NCBI RefSeq assembly: GCF_007000325.2
Contig: NZ_CP117267.1
Coordinates: 2,108,001-2,172,000 of the forward strand
Reading direction: 5' to 3'
Length of the DNA stretch: 64,000 nucleotides
From: Rhizobium rhododendri
GTDB lineage: Bacteria > Pseudomonadota > Alphaproteobacteria > Rhizobiales > Rhizobiaceae
Shown here: one piece after another, positions 9,939 through 18,501 of the stretch
Layout of the letters: each line of letters opens with the position of its first letter
Numbering within the stretch: the stretch's first letter is position 1
Position numbers and translations under genes: made by a program
The notes under the pieces: generated by a model
Database searches by the model: none
What the model was told of the DNA's origin: nothing
The model's input: the letters and a program-made list of their open reading frames with translations, nothing else

Positions 9939-10712
9939 ATGGCCAGAACAGTCGTCGTCACCGGTTCCACCAGCGGCATAGGCCTTGCCATCGCCAGCGC
10001 CTTTGCCGGCAGGGGCGACAATGTCGTCATCAACGGCTTCGGCGAAGCTGACGAGATCGAGGCCATCCGCGCCAGCCTCGAGGTCTCCGGCGGCAGTGTC
10101 CTTTATCATCCGGCCGATATGACGAAGCCTGCCGAAATCGCCGACCTGATCGCCACCGCTGCGGCAGCCTTTGGCGGGATCGACGTGCTGGTCAACAATG
10201 CCGGCATCCAGCATGTCGCCCCGATCGAGGACTTCCCGATCGACCAATGGGACCGGATCATCGCCATCAACCTTTCCAGCGCCTTCCACACCATCAGGGC
10301 GGCAATTCCCTTCATGAAGGCCAGGCGCTACGGCCGGATCGTCAACATTGCCTCCGCCCATGCGCTGGTCGCCTCGCCTTTCAAAAGCGCCTATGTCGCC
10401 GCCAAGCACGGCATCCTCGGCCTCACCAAGACGGCGGCGCTGGAACTGGCCGAATTCGGGGTGACGGTGAATGCGATCTGTCCCGGCTACGTGCTCACCC
10501 CGCTGGTGGCGAGCCAGATCCCCGACACGGCAAAGGCGCGCGGCATGACGGAAGAACAGGTGAAGACCGAGGTGCTGCTCAAGGCCCAACCGACGCGCGA
10601 GTTCGTAAAGGCAGAGGAAATTGCCGCTTTGACGCTCTATCTGGCCAGCGACGAGGCGCGCCAGGTCACGGGAACGCACGTCTCGATTGACGGAGGATGG
10701 ACTGCAGCCTAA
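9939..10712 (+). CDS. bdhA: D-3-hydroxybutyrate dehydrogenase
   Basis: This classical short-chain dehydrogenase oxidises D-3-hydroxybutyrate to acetoacetate with NAD+, a step of polyhydroxybutyrate breakdown. Seen: TGSTSGIG cofactor loop, NNAG, catalytic Ser in NIASAHALVASP, YVAAKHG (YxxxK), and the substrate-binding segment KAQPTREFVK typical of bacterial BDH; 257 aa is the standard length. It is followed 42 nt later by xdhA on the same strand. From memory of published work, Sinorhizobium meliloti bdhA is also the first gene of an operon with xdhA2-xdhB2, so the arrangement is a conserved rhizobial one. Confidence 0.93.
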   Translation: MARTVVVTGSTSGIGLAIASAFAGRGDNVVINGFGEADEIEAIRASLEVSGGSVLYHPADMTKPAEIADLIATAAAAFGGIDVLVNNAGIQHVAPIEDFPIDQWDRIIAINLSSAFHTIRAAIPFMKARRYGRIVNIASAHALVASPFKSAYVAAKHGILGLTKTAALELAEFGVTVNAICPGYVLTPLVASQIPDTAKARGMTEEQVKTEVLLKAQPTREFVKAEEIAALTLYLASDEARQVTGTHVSIDGGWTAA

Positions 10713-10754
10713 CCATGGCAGGTTGAAAGTTTATGACAAACGGCAAGAGGCTCC

Positions 10755-12221
10755 ATGAACGACACGATCCGGTTCATCCTGAATGGCGAGGACATCGCCC
10801 TGTCGAGCCTGCGGCCGACGGAGACCCTGCTGGATTTCCTGCGCATCGGCAGGCACATGACCGGCACCAAAGAAGGATGCGCCGAGGGCGACTGCGGTGC
10901 CTGCACGGTTCTGGTCGGGAGGCTGATCGACGGCGGGCTGCATTACGAATCGGTCAACGCCTGCATCCGCTTTGTCGGCTCGCTGCACGGCACCCATGTC
11001 GTCACTATCGAGCATCTGGCCGCCCGCGACGGGACGCTGCATCCCGTCCAGCAGGCGATGGTCGACTGTCACGGCTCGCAATGCGGTTTCTGCACCCCCG
11101 GTTTCGTGATGTCGCTCTACGGCCTCTGGCTCGCCAACGAAAAGCCAGGCCGCGCCGCCATCGAGAAGGCCTTGCAGGGCAATCTCTGTCGTTGCACCGG
11201 CTACGAGCCGATCGTCAAGGCGGCCGAACAGGTGAGCCTGCTGCGCCCGAGCGCGCTGTTCGATCCTTTGCAAAAGACCCGAGCCGACATCATGGCACGG
11301 CTCTGGGCGCTGCAGAGCCGCGAGACGATCACCGTATCTTCGGGCGATGAGCGCGTGATCGTCCCCGGCTCCATGGACGATCTCGCCCGCATCCTGGCAC
11401 AGGAGCCGGATGCCACCGTGGTTGCCGGCTCCACCGATGTCGGCCTTTGGGTCACCAAGCAGATGCGGGTACTGAACCCGGTGGTCTTCATCAATCATCT
11501 CACCGAAATGCAGTCGATCACCTCAGGTGACGGCGGCTTTACAATCGGCGCCGGCGTCACCTATACGCGCGCCTTCGAGACTATCGCCTCCCGCGTACCG
11601 ACACTCGGCCGGCTGATCGACCGTATCGGTGGCGACCAGGTGCGCAATATGGGCACCATCGGCGGCAACATCGCCAACGGCTCGCCGATCGGCGACAGCC
11701 CGCCGCCGCTGATCGCTCTCGGCGCCACCGTCAAGCTGCGCTCCGCTGCAGGAACCCGCCAGTTGCGACTGGAAGACTTCTTCATCGCCTACGGCAAGCA
11801 GGACAGGCATCCGGACGAGTTCGTCGAGAGCATCTTCGTGCCCTACCCGGCCGACGATGCCAAATTCGCCGTCTACAAGATCACCAAGCGCCGCGACGAG
11901 GACATCACCGCCGTGCTCGGTGCCTTCTACCTGACGCTGGACGCTAACAACGACGTTCACGACATCCGCATCACCTTTGGCGGCATGGCCGGAACGCCGA
12001 AGCGGGCCCGCACCGTCGAGGCCGAACTGATCGGCAAACCCTGGACCGAGGCCACCGTCGAGGCGGCGCGTCCCGCCTTCGATGCCGACTTCCAGCCCTT
12101 GACCGACTGGCGCGCCACCGCCGAATACCGACAGCTGACGGCCAAGAACCTGCTGCTGCGCTTTTATCTTGAGACCACGGGCGAACCGCAGGAACTCAGG
12201 CGCTTCGAGGAGATGGCGTGA
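10755..12221 (+). CDS. xdhA: Xanthine dehydrogenase small subunit (2Fe-2S/FAD)
   Basis: It carries electrons from the molybdenum site in XdhB to NAD+. An N-terminal plant-type 2Fe-2S domain has Cys42, Cys47 and Cys50 in GCAEGDCGAC plus a fourth in VNACIRF. The second 2Fe-2S domain has CGFCTPGF and NLCRCTGYEPI. A central FAD domain has AGSTDVGLWVTK and GNIANGSPIGDSPP, and a CO-dehydrogenase flavoprotein C-terminal domain follows. 488 aa fits the bacterial XdhA family. AAGAGG lies 5-10 nt before the ATG, and the stop overlaps the start of xdhB, indicating coupled translation of the two subunits. Confidence 0.96.
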   Translation: MNDTIRFILNGEDIALSSLRPTETLLDFLRIGRHMTGTKEGCAEGDCGACTVLVGRLIDGGLHYESVNACIRFVGSLHGTHVVTIEHLAARDGTLHPVQQAMVDCHGSQCGFCTPGFVMSLYGLWLANEKPGRAAIEKALQGNLCRCTGYEPIVKAAEQVSLLRPSALFDPLQKTRADIMARLWALQSRETITVSSGDERVIVPGSMDDLARILAQEPDATVVAGSTDVGLWVTKQMRVLNPVVFINHLTEMQSITSGDGGFTIGAGVTYTRAFETIASRVPTLGRLIDRIGGDQVRNMGTIGGNIANGSPIGDSPPPLIALGATVKLRSAAGTRQLRLEDFFIAYGKQDRHPDEFVESIFVPYPADDAKFAVYKITKRRDEDITAVLGAFYLTLDANNDVHDIRITFGGMAGTPKRARTVEAELIGKPWTEATVEAARPAFDADFQPLTDWRATAEYRQLTAKNLLLRFYLETTGEPQELRRFEEMA

Positions 12222-14557
12222 TGGACAAATCCACATTCGAGAAGCGCAAGATCATCAACGGCGCCATGCACGCGTCGCTGAAGCATGATTCGGCTCACAA
12301 GCATGTCACCGGCGCTGCCGACTACATCGACGACATTCCGGAGCCCGCCAACCTCCTGCACGGGGCGCTGGGCCTGTCCGACCGGGCCCATGCGGAGATC
12401 GAGGGCATCGACCTTTCCGCCGTTGCCGCCGTCCCCGGCGTGATCTGGGTGATGACCGGCGCCGACGTGCCTGGGATTAACGACGTCAGTTCGAACGGCA
12501 AGCACGACGAGCCGCTGCTCGCCGAAACAAAGGTCGAGTTCCACGGCCAGCCAATCTTCGCCGTCATCGCCACGACGCGCGAGATTGCGCGCCGCGCCGC
12601 ACGGCTGGCCAAGATCGACTATCGCGACCTGCCGCACTGGAGCGACATCGATGGCGCGCTGGCCAACGGCGGCCCCGTCGTCTACGAGCCGATGACCCTC
12701 AAGCGCGGCGAACCCGAGACCGAGATGGCAAAGGCACCGCAGCGGCTGAAGGGCCAGATGCGGATCGGTGGCCAGGAGCATTTCTATCTCGAAAGCCATA
12801 TCGCTATGGCTATCCCCGGCGAGGACGACGAGGTGACCGTCTGGTCCTCGACCCAGCATCCGAGCGAAATCCAGCATATCGTCGGCCACGTCCTCAACAT
12901 TCCGTCCAACGCCGTGACCGTCAACGTTCGCCGCATGGGCGGCGGCTTCGGCGGTAAGGAGACTCAAGGCAACCAGTTTGCAGCGCTCGCCGCCATCGCC
13001 GCGAAAAAACTCAACCGCGCCGTCAAGTTCCGCCCAGACCGCGACGAGGACATGATCGCCACCGGCAAGCGCCACGATTTCCTGGTCGATTACGAGGTCG
13101 GCTTCGACGAAGACGGCCGCATCCACGCGCTCGACGCCACCTTTGCGGCGCGCTGTGGCTTCTCCTCCGATCTCTCCGGCCCGGTCACCGACCGTGCTCT
13201 CTTCCATGCCGATTCCAGCTATTTCTACCCGCACGTCCATCTGGTCTCAAAGCCGCTGAAGACCCACACCGTCTCGAACACCGCCTTTCGCGGGTTCGGC
13301 GGGCCGCAGGGCATCGTCGGCGCCGAGCGCGTCATCGAGGAGATCGCCTATGCTGTTGGCAAGGATCCACTGGATATCCGCAAGCTGAATTTCTACGGTC
13401 AGCCAGGCTCCGGCCGGACGCTGACCCCCTATCACCAGGAGGTCGAGGACAACATCATCGGCCGTCTCGTCGACGAACTCGAAGCCTCCGCCGACTACCG
13501 GGGCCGTCGCCAGGCGATCGTCGAATTCAACCGCAGCAGCCGCTACATCCGCAAGGGCATCGCGCTGACGCCGGTGAAATTCGGGATTTCCTTCACGATG
13601 ACCGCGTTCAACCAAGCCGGTGCGCTCGTGCATGTCTATCAGGATGGCTCGATCCACCTGAACCACGGCGGCACCGAGATGGGCCAGGGCCTCTATACCA
13701 AGGTGGCCCAGGTGCTGGCCGAGGCCTTCCAGGTCGACATCGAGCGGGTAAAGATCACCGCGACGACAACGGCCAAGGTGCCGAACACTTCGGCCACGGC
13801 CGCCTCTTCCGGTTCCGACCTCAACGGCATGGCGGCCTATGATGCAGCCCGGCAGATCAAGGAGCGGCTGGTCGCCTTTGCTGCCGCTAAGTGGAATGTC
13901 GAGCCGGCAGACGTCATATTCCTGCCGAACCGGGTTCGGGTCGGCGAGATCGAGATCCCCTTCCCCGATCTCATCAACCAGGCCTATTTCGCCCGCGTCC
14001 AGCTTTCCGCCGCCGGCTTCTACAAGACACCGAAAATCCACTGGGACCGCAAGGCAGGGCGTGGCACGCCGTTCTACTATTTCTCCTATGGTGCCGCCTG
14101 CTCGGAAGTCTCCATCGACACGCTGACCGGCGAATATCTGATCGACCGCACCGACATCCTCCACGATGTCGGCAGGTCGCTGAACCCGGCCATCGACATC
14201 GGCCAGATCGAAGGCGCCTTCGTGCAGGGCATGGGCTGGCTGACAACGGAAGAGTTATGGTGGGACGCCAAGGGCCGCCTGCGCACCCACGCGCCCTCGA
14301 CCTACAAGATCCCGCTCGCGTCCGACCGGCCGAAAATCTTCAACGTCAAGCTCGCCGAATGGTCGGAAAATAGCGAGCCGACCATCGGCCGCTCAAAAGC
14401 CGTCGGCGAACCCCCCTTCGTGCTCGGCGTTTCCGTGCTCGAAGCCCTCTCCATGGCCATCGCCAGCGTCGCCGACTACCGCCTCTGCCCCAGACTCGAC
14501 GCTCCCGCTACGCCCGAGCGGGTGCTGATGGCCGTAGAGCGGCTGAAAGGCCGATGA
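12221..14557 (+). CDS. xdhB: Xanthine dehydrogenase large molybdopterin subunit
   Basis: The catalytic subunit hydroxylates hypoxanthine and xanthine to urate at a molybdenum cytosine dinucleotide or molybdopterin centre. Seen: the aldehyde-oxidase a/b hammerhead N-terminal domain, MGGGFGGKE, the pterin-contact TEMGQGLYTKVAQV, and the active-site Glu region SKAVGEPPFVLG near the C-terminus. 778 aa is normal. GTG at 12218 or ATG at 12221 can start; the ATG shares its A with the xdhA TGA stop, and GAGGAG lies upstream. The chaperone gene xdhC follows after a 541-bp stretch with two palindromic elements. Confidence 0.96.
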   Translation: MDKSTFEKRKIINGAMHASLKHDSAHKHVTGAADYIDDIPEPANLLHGALGLSDRAHAEIEGIDLSAVAAVPGVIWVMTGADVPGINDVSSNGKHDEPLLAETKVEFHGQPIFAVIATTREIARRAARLAKIDYRDLPHWSDIDGALANGGPVVYEPMTLKRGEPETEMAKAPQRLKGQMRIGGQEHFYLESHIAMAIPGEDDEVTVWSSTQHPSEIQHIVGHVLNIPSNAVTVNVRRMGGGFGGKETQGNQFAALAAIAAKKLNRAVKFRPDRDEDMIATGKRHDFLVDYEVGFDEDGRIHALDATFAARCGFSSDLSGPVTDRALFHADSSYFYPHVHLVSKPLKTHTVSNTAFRGFGGPQGIVGAERVIEEIAYAVGKDPLDIRKLNFYGQPGSGRTLTPYHQEVEDNIIGRLVDELEASADYRGRRQAIVEFNRSSRYIRKGIALTPVKFGISFTMTAFNQAGALVHVYQDGSIHLNHGGTEMGQGLYTKVAQVLAEAFQVDIERVKITATTTAKVPNTSATAASSGSDLNGMAAYDAARQIKERLVAFAAAKWNVEPADVIFLPNRVRVGEIEIPFPDLINQAYFARVQLSAAGFYKTPKIHWDRKAGRGTPFYYFSYGAACSEVSIDTLTGEYLIDRTDILHDVGRSLNPAIDIGQIEGAFVQGMGWLTTEELWWDAKGRLRTHAPSTYKIPLASDRPKIFNVKLAEWSENSEPTIGRSKAVGEPPFVLGVSVLEALSMAIASVADYRLCPRLDAPATPERVLMAVERLKGR

Positions 14558-14652
14558 GGACGAACGACTTGCCGATATCCCGCCCCGGACCGCAACAACC
14601 GTGCCGGGAAGCCGAAGCCGCACCGAAAAACCCTCGGCAAATCAACACCTCC

Positions 14653-14790
14653 CCTCATTCCTGTGCTGGCAACAGGAATCCAGCCACGGCGCGTCTGCGC
14701 CGTGAGGGCACGCTTCCACTAGCAACAGAAGATCTTTCGCGCCCAAAGACTTGGGCGCACTGGATTCCTGTGACAGGCACAGGAATGAGG
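14653..14790. repeat. Rhizobial palindromic intergenic element, copy 1
   Basis: A 138-bp element has terminal inverted repeats CCTCATTCCTGTG...CACAGGAATGAGG. Inside are a hairpin GGCGCGTCTGCGCC and a second hairpin GCGCCCAAAGACTTGGGCGC. Copy 2 lies 121 bp downstream in the same orientation with the same internal order. It has no coding potential of its own and resembles the RIME-type short mosaic elements known between rhizobial genes. The whole 14558-15098 interval holds only these two copies and short unrelated sequence. Confidence 0.85.
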
Positions 14791-14911
14791 GTAGTGGGAG
14801 GCGCTTGTTCCCCTCTCTCCTTGTACGCCGGGGACGGCCGCATTGCACTTATTGTCCAGATCCGCCGCTTGCGCATCACACCGATAAATCTACGGCACAC
14901 TCACCTCTTCA

Positions 14912-15048
14912 CTCATTCCTGTGCTCGTCACAGGAATCCAGCCATGGCGCGTCTGCGCCGTGAGGGGATGCTCTTCCGGGCCACGATAAGCCCCCCGCGC
15001 CCAAAGACTTGGGCGCACTGGATTGCTGTGACTGGCACAGGAATGAGG
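14912..15048. repeat. Rhizobial palindromic intergenic element, copy 2
   Basis: A second copy of the element at 14653-14790, about 137 bp, runs from CTCATTCCTGTGC to GCACAGGAATGAG with the same GGCGCGTCTGCGCC and GCGCCCAAAGACTTGGGCGC internal blocks. The variable part between the two internal hairpins differs between copies. It ends 50 bp before the xdhC start. Confidence 0.85.
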
Positions 15049-15098
15049 GAGACCGGGGGGACTTCCTTGATGCTCTCCGTCTATCCGGAGGCCAGGCC

Positions 15099-15911
15099 AT
15101 GATCCCCTCCCTTGCCGCCTTCCTCGCGCAAAATCCCGCTGCCGTCCTCATTGAGATCACCGGCACGCAAGGGTCTGTTCCGCGCGAGACGGGCACGTTC
15201 ATGCTGGTTTCGCAACACGACATCTGGGGCACCATCGGTGGTGGGCAGTTTGAGTTTCTGGCGATTGCCAATGCGCGGGCGATGCTCGGCGGCGGTGGCA
15301 TCGAGGTGATGGATATTCCGCTTGGCCCTGAGATCGGTCAGTGCTGCGGTGGCCGGACGCAGTTGCGCTGCCGTCTCGCCAGTGCAGAGACGATCGCGGA
15401 CCTCCACAGGCGGCTGGATAGGGAGGCGGAAGCCTTCCCGCAAGTGACGCTTTTCGGCGCCGGCCATGTCGGGCGGGCGCTGACGGCGGCGCTGAAACCG
15501 TTGCCGGTCGCAACCCTCGTCGTCGAGACCCGCAGGGAAGAACTGGATGAGCTGCCCGATGGCACCGCGACACGGCTGCTCGCCATGCCGGAGGCGCTAG
15601 TTGCTGAGCTTCCACCCGGCAGCGTGGTGCTGATCCTCACGCATGACCACGCGCTCGATTTCCTGATCGCCCGGGAGGCTCTGGCACGAAGCGATCTGGC
15701 CTATGTGGGAATGATCGGATCGGCCACCAAGCGCGCCACCTTTGCCCATTGGCTGGCACGCGAAGGCGGCGACAAGTCCTCGCTCGGGCGCCTGACGCTG
15801 CCCATCGGCGGCGCCACCGTCAAGGACAAACGCCCCGAAGTCATCGCCGCCATGACCGCAGCCGAAATCCTGACCGCGCTCACCTCTTACCGCAGCCATG
15901 GGTCCCGATAG
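15099..15911 (+). CDS. xdhC: XdhC, xanthine dehydrogenase maturation factor
   Basis: XdhC binds molybdenum cofactor and inserts it into XdhB. The N-terminal XdhC/CoxI domain has EITGTQGSVPRETGTFMLV, GTIGGGQFE and EIGQCCGG. The C-terminal Rossmann-like domain has TLFGAGHVGRAL and YVGMIGSATKR. The ATG at 15099 (270 aa) has GGAG about 9 nt upstream; an earlier in-frame start at 15009 begins inside the repeat and is unlikely. It completes the xdhABC set although separated from xdhB by the repeat-bearing spacer. Confidence 0.93.
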   Translation: MIPSLAAFLAQNPAAVLIEITGTQGSVPRETGTFMLVSQHDIWGTIGGGQFEFLAIANARAMLGGGGIEVMDIPLGPEIGQCCGGRTQLRCRLASAETIADLHRRLDREAEAFPQVTLFGAGHVGRALTAALKPLPVATLVVETRREELDELPDGTATRLLAMPEALVAELPPGSVVLILTHDHALDFLIAREALARSDLAYVGMIGSATKRATFAHWLAREGGDKSSLGRLTLPIGGATVKDKRPEVIAAMTAAEILTALTSYRSHGSR

Positions 15912-16186
15912 CGGGGATCGCGACCGTCGAGGAAACCGAGATCGCGCTTGACGCGGTCCGGCGTGGCATCGAGGTCTAGCTTCCCGCCAGCAGGCAACAG
16001 TCTGGTAAAAAAGTGCAGCAATTTTCCACGAATTGATATCCTCCGTCTTGCCATTCCAAGCGGCGAGACTGCATTGCAGGCCATGACTTCACCTTTGTTT
16101 AATTGATCTCAGGGATTGCAGTGTGCCGCCGAAAATGCTGCAGTTCCAATCGAACAACCGTCTGCATGCATAAAGAGAACTGATCC

Positions 16187-17083
16187 ATGAAGTTATCGAG
16201 GCAGTTTCCCCTCAATGCGCTGCGCGTGTTCGAAGCGGTGGCGCGGCTGGGCAGCTTCACGAAGGCGGGCGAAGAGATCGGCATGACGCAGACGGCCGTC
16301 AGCTACCAGATCAAGCTGCTCGAGGAGAATATCGGCGAGGCCCTGTTCCTGCGCCGACCACGGCAGATCAGCCTCACCGAAACCGGGCTAAGGCTGCTGC
16401 CAAAGGTGACCGAGGCCTTCGGGATATTGAACGAGGCGATGGCGTCCGTGAGGGAGGCTGCCGAGGAGACGCTGATCATTCACTCGACGCCGACATTTGC
16501 GTCGCAATGGCTCGCGCGCAATCTGGGCTCGTTTCAAATTCTTCATCCAACAATCGCCGTTCGGCTTAAGACCTCGGATGACCTCATCGATTTCAGCCGC
16601 GAAACTGCGGACGTTGCCATCCGAAGCGGTGGCGGAAATTGGCAGGGTCTTGCTGCCAACCGGCTCATCAAGGTCGATTTTACCCCGATGCTCAGCCCAC
16701 GCCTTGCGGAGGACATTGGCGGGATCCATGCGCCAGAAGACCTGCTGAAGCTCAGGATCATCGATGCCGGCGATCCCTGGTGGGTTATCTGGTTCAAGGC
16801 GGCGGGCGTAGAAAACCCTGACCTGGAAAGCCGGCCCCGCAGCCGGCTGGGCGCGCAGTCGTTCGAGGCGAGCGCCGCAATTGCAGGCCAGGGGGTGGCT
16901 ATCCTGACACCCGAATTCTACCGGGACGATCTGGCCTCCGGACGGCTGCTGCAGCCCTTTCCGCTGGTTTGCGACGATGGCCACGATTACTGGCTGGCCT
17001 ATCCCGAAAGCCGGCGCAACACGCCGAAAATCAGAGCCTTCCGAAACTGGCTGATGACCGCAATTCACGGCACGACCGCATGA
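16187..17083 (+). CDS. LysR-family regulator, GcvA-like
   Basis: This 298-aa LysR-type transcription factor has an N-terminal winged helix-turn-helix at residues 7-66 (PLNALRVFEAVARLGSFTKAG, MTQTAVSYQIK) and a periplasmic-binding-like effector domain. The opening and the SQWLARNL/DVAIRSGGG motifs are of the GcvA subgroup. It lies between xdhC and puuD on the same strand rather than divergent from a target, so control of the purine genes is a positional guess. No TN11A operator was assigned with confidence. Confidence 0.88.
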   Translation: MKLSRQFPLNALRVFEAVARLGSFTKAGEEIGMTQTAVSYQIKLLEENIGEALFLRRPRQISLTETGLRLLPKVTEAFGILNEAMASVREAAEETLIIHSTPTFASQWLARNLGSFQILHPTIAVRLKTSDDLIDFSRETADVAIRSGGGNWQGLAANRLIKVDFTPMLSPRLAEDIGGIHAPEDLLKLRIIDAGDPWWVIWFKAAGVENPDLESRPRSRLGAQSFEASAAIAGQGVAILTPEFYRDDLASGRLLQPFPLVCDDGHDYWLAYPESRRNTPKIRAFRNWLMTAIHGTTA

Positions 17084-17259
17084 AAGGCAGGCGCCATCGG
17101 CAATCGCTCGGCACGCGTCTCACCTGCAACTGTAACCGAACCGTCACATCTTCCCGCCGCGTGTTCGCAGGCGCAACAAACAGCATGGTATTCGCCGCCT
17201 TCCCCTTCCCTCCGCGCTGAAAATTTTCCAATGTGGGGCGACTGCGACAGGGGACGAAT

Positions 17260-18501
17260 ATGTACGAATACGCCATCGCGTGGGAATGGCTGGCCTTTGC
17301 GGCCCGCTGGTTTCACGTCATCACCGCCATCGCCTGGATCGGTTCGTCCTTCTATTTCATCGCGCTGGATCTCGGCCTCGTGAAGCACGCCAATCTGCCT
17401 GCAGGCGCCTATGGCGAGGAATGGCAGGTGCACGGCGGCGGCTTCTATCACGTGCAGAAATACCTGGTGGCGCCGGCCAGCATGCCGGAACACCTCACCT
17501 GGTTCAAATATGAGAGCTATTTCACCTGGCTCTCCGGCTTCCTCATGCTGGCGATCGTCTATTACGGCGGCGCCGACCTCTTTCTGATCGACCGGCATGT
17601 CCTCGATGTCAGCGCTCCCGTCGCTATCCTGATCTCGCTTGCGTCGCTCGCCGTCGGCTGGATCGTCTACGACCAGCTCTGCAAGTCGCCGCTCGGCAAG
17701 AATACCTGGGTGCTGATGGGACTGCTCTACGTCGTGCTGGTCTTCATGGCCTGGGGCTACACCCACCTCTTTACCGGCCGCGCGGCCTTCCTGCATCTCG
17801 GCGCCTTCACGGCGACGATCATGTCGGCAAATGTCTTCTTCATCATCATGCCCAACCAGCGCGTTGTCGTCGCCGACCTCATCGCCGGCCGCACGCCGGA
17901 TGCGAAATACGGCGTCATCGCCAAGCAGCGTTCGCTGCACAACAACTACCTGACCTTGCCGGTCATCTTCTTCATGCTGTCGAACCACTATCCGCTGGCC
18001 TTCGGCACGGCCTATAACTGGATCATCGCCGCACTAGTGTTCCTGATGGGCGTCACCATCCGCCACTGGTTCAACACCACCCACGCCCGCAAGGGCCGTC
18101 CGACCTGGACATGGCTCGTCACCGTCATCCTCTTCATCGTCATCATGTGGCTGTCGACGGTGCCGAAGATCCTGTCCGGCGATAAGGACGCAGCAGCCGT
18201 CGCGCCGGCCTTCCAGCAGTTCGCCGCTGACGCCCATTTCCCGGCGGCAAAGGCCATCGTTACGACGCGCTGTTCGATGTGCCATGCGGCAGAACCCGCC
18301 TACGAGGGGATCGTTCGGGCACCGAAGGGCGTGATGTTCGAGACCGATAGCGAGATCGCCATGCATGCCCGCGAAATCTACATCCAGGCCGGCCGCAGCC
18401 ACGCCATGCCGCCGGGCAATGTCACCGACGTGACGCCGGAGGAGCGCAAGGTGCTGGTCGCCTGGTTCGAAAGCTCCGTCAATCAAGGCAAGACGCAATG
18501 A
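17260..18501 (+). CDS. puuD: Membrane urate oxidase PuuD with cytochrome c domain
   Basis: It converts urate to 5-hydroxyisourate and passes electrons to its own cytochrome c domain instead of making H2O2. The N-terminal urate-hydroxylase membrane part has eight or so hydrophobic segments (from WLAFAARWFHVITAIAWIG to VTVILFIVIMWLSTV). It is followed by a c-type haem motif CSMCH at residues 338-342 and a candidate Met ligand in HAMPPGN. The ATG at 17260 gives 413 aa; a start at 17233 is possible but adds nine polar residues. The stop overlaps the guaD start by 4 nt, so the two are translationally coupled. Confidence 0.93.
   Translation: MYEYAIAWEWLAFAARWFHVITAIAWIGSSFYFIALDLGLVKHANLPAGAYGEEWQVHGGGFYHVQKYLVAPASMPEHLTWFKYESYFTWLSGFLMLAIVYYGGADLFLIDRHVLDVSAPVAILISLASLAVGWIVYDQLCKSPLGKNTWVLMGLLYVVLVFMAWGYTHLFTGRAAFLHLGAFTATIMSANVFFIIMPNQRVVVADLIAGRTPDAKYGVIAKQRSLHNNYLTLPVIFFMLSNHYPLAFGTAYNWIIAALVFLMGVTIRHWFNTTHARKGRPTWTWLVTVILFIVIMWLSTVPKILSGDKDAAAVAPAFQQFAADAHFPAAKAIVTTRCSMCHAAEPAYEGIVRAPKGVMFETDSEIAMHAREIYIQAGRSHAMPPGNVTDVTPEERKVLVAWFESSVNQGKTQ

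Noticed and set aside
14653..15048. CRISPR-like direct repeats
   Set aside because: Only two copies, each over 130 bp with internal hairpins, and no uniform spacers or cas genes. They are palindromic intergenic elements.
15009..15098. N-terminal extension of xdhC
   Set aside because: It translates the palindromic repeat element, has no family similarity, and the ATG at 15099 has a good ribosome site.
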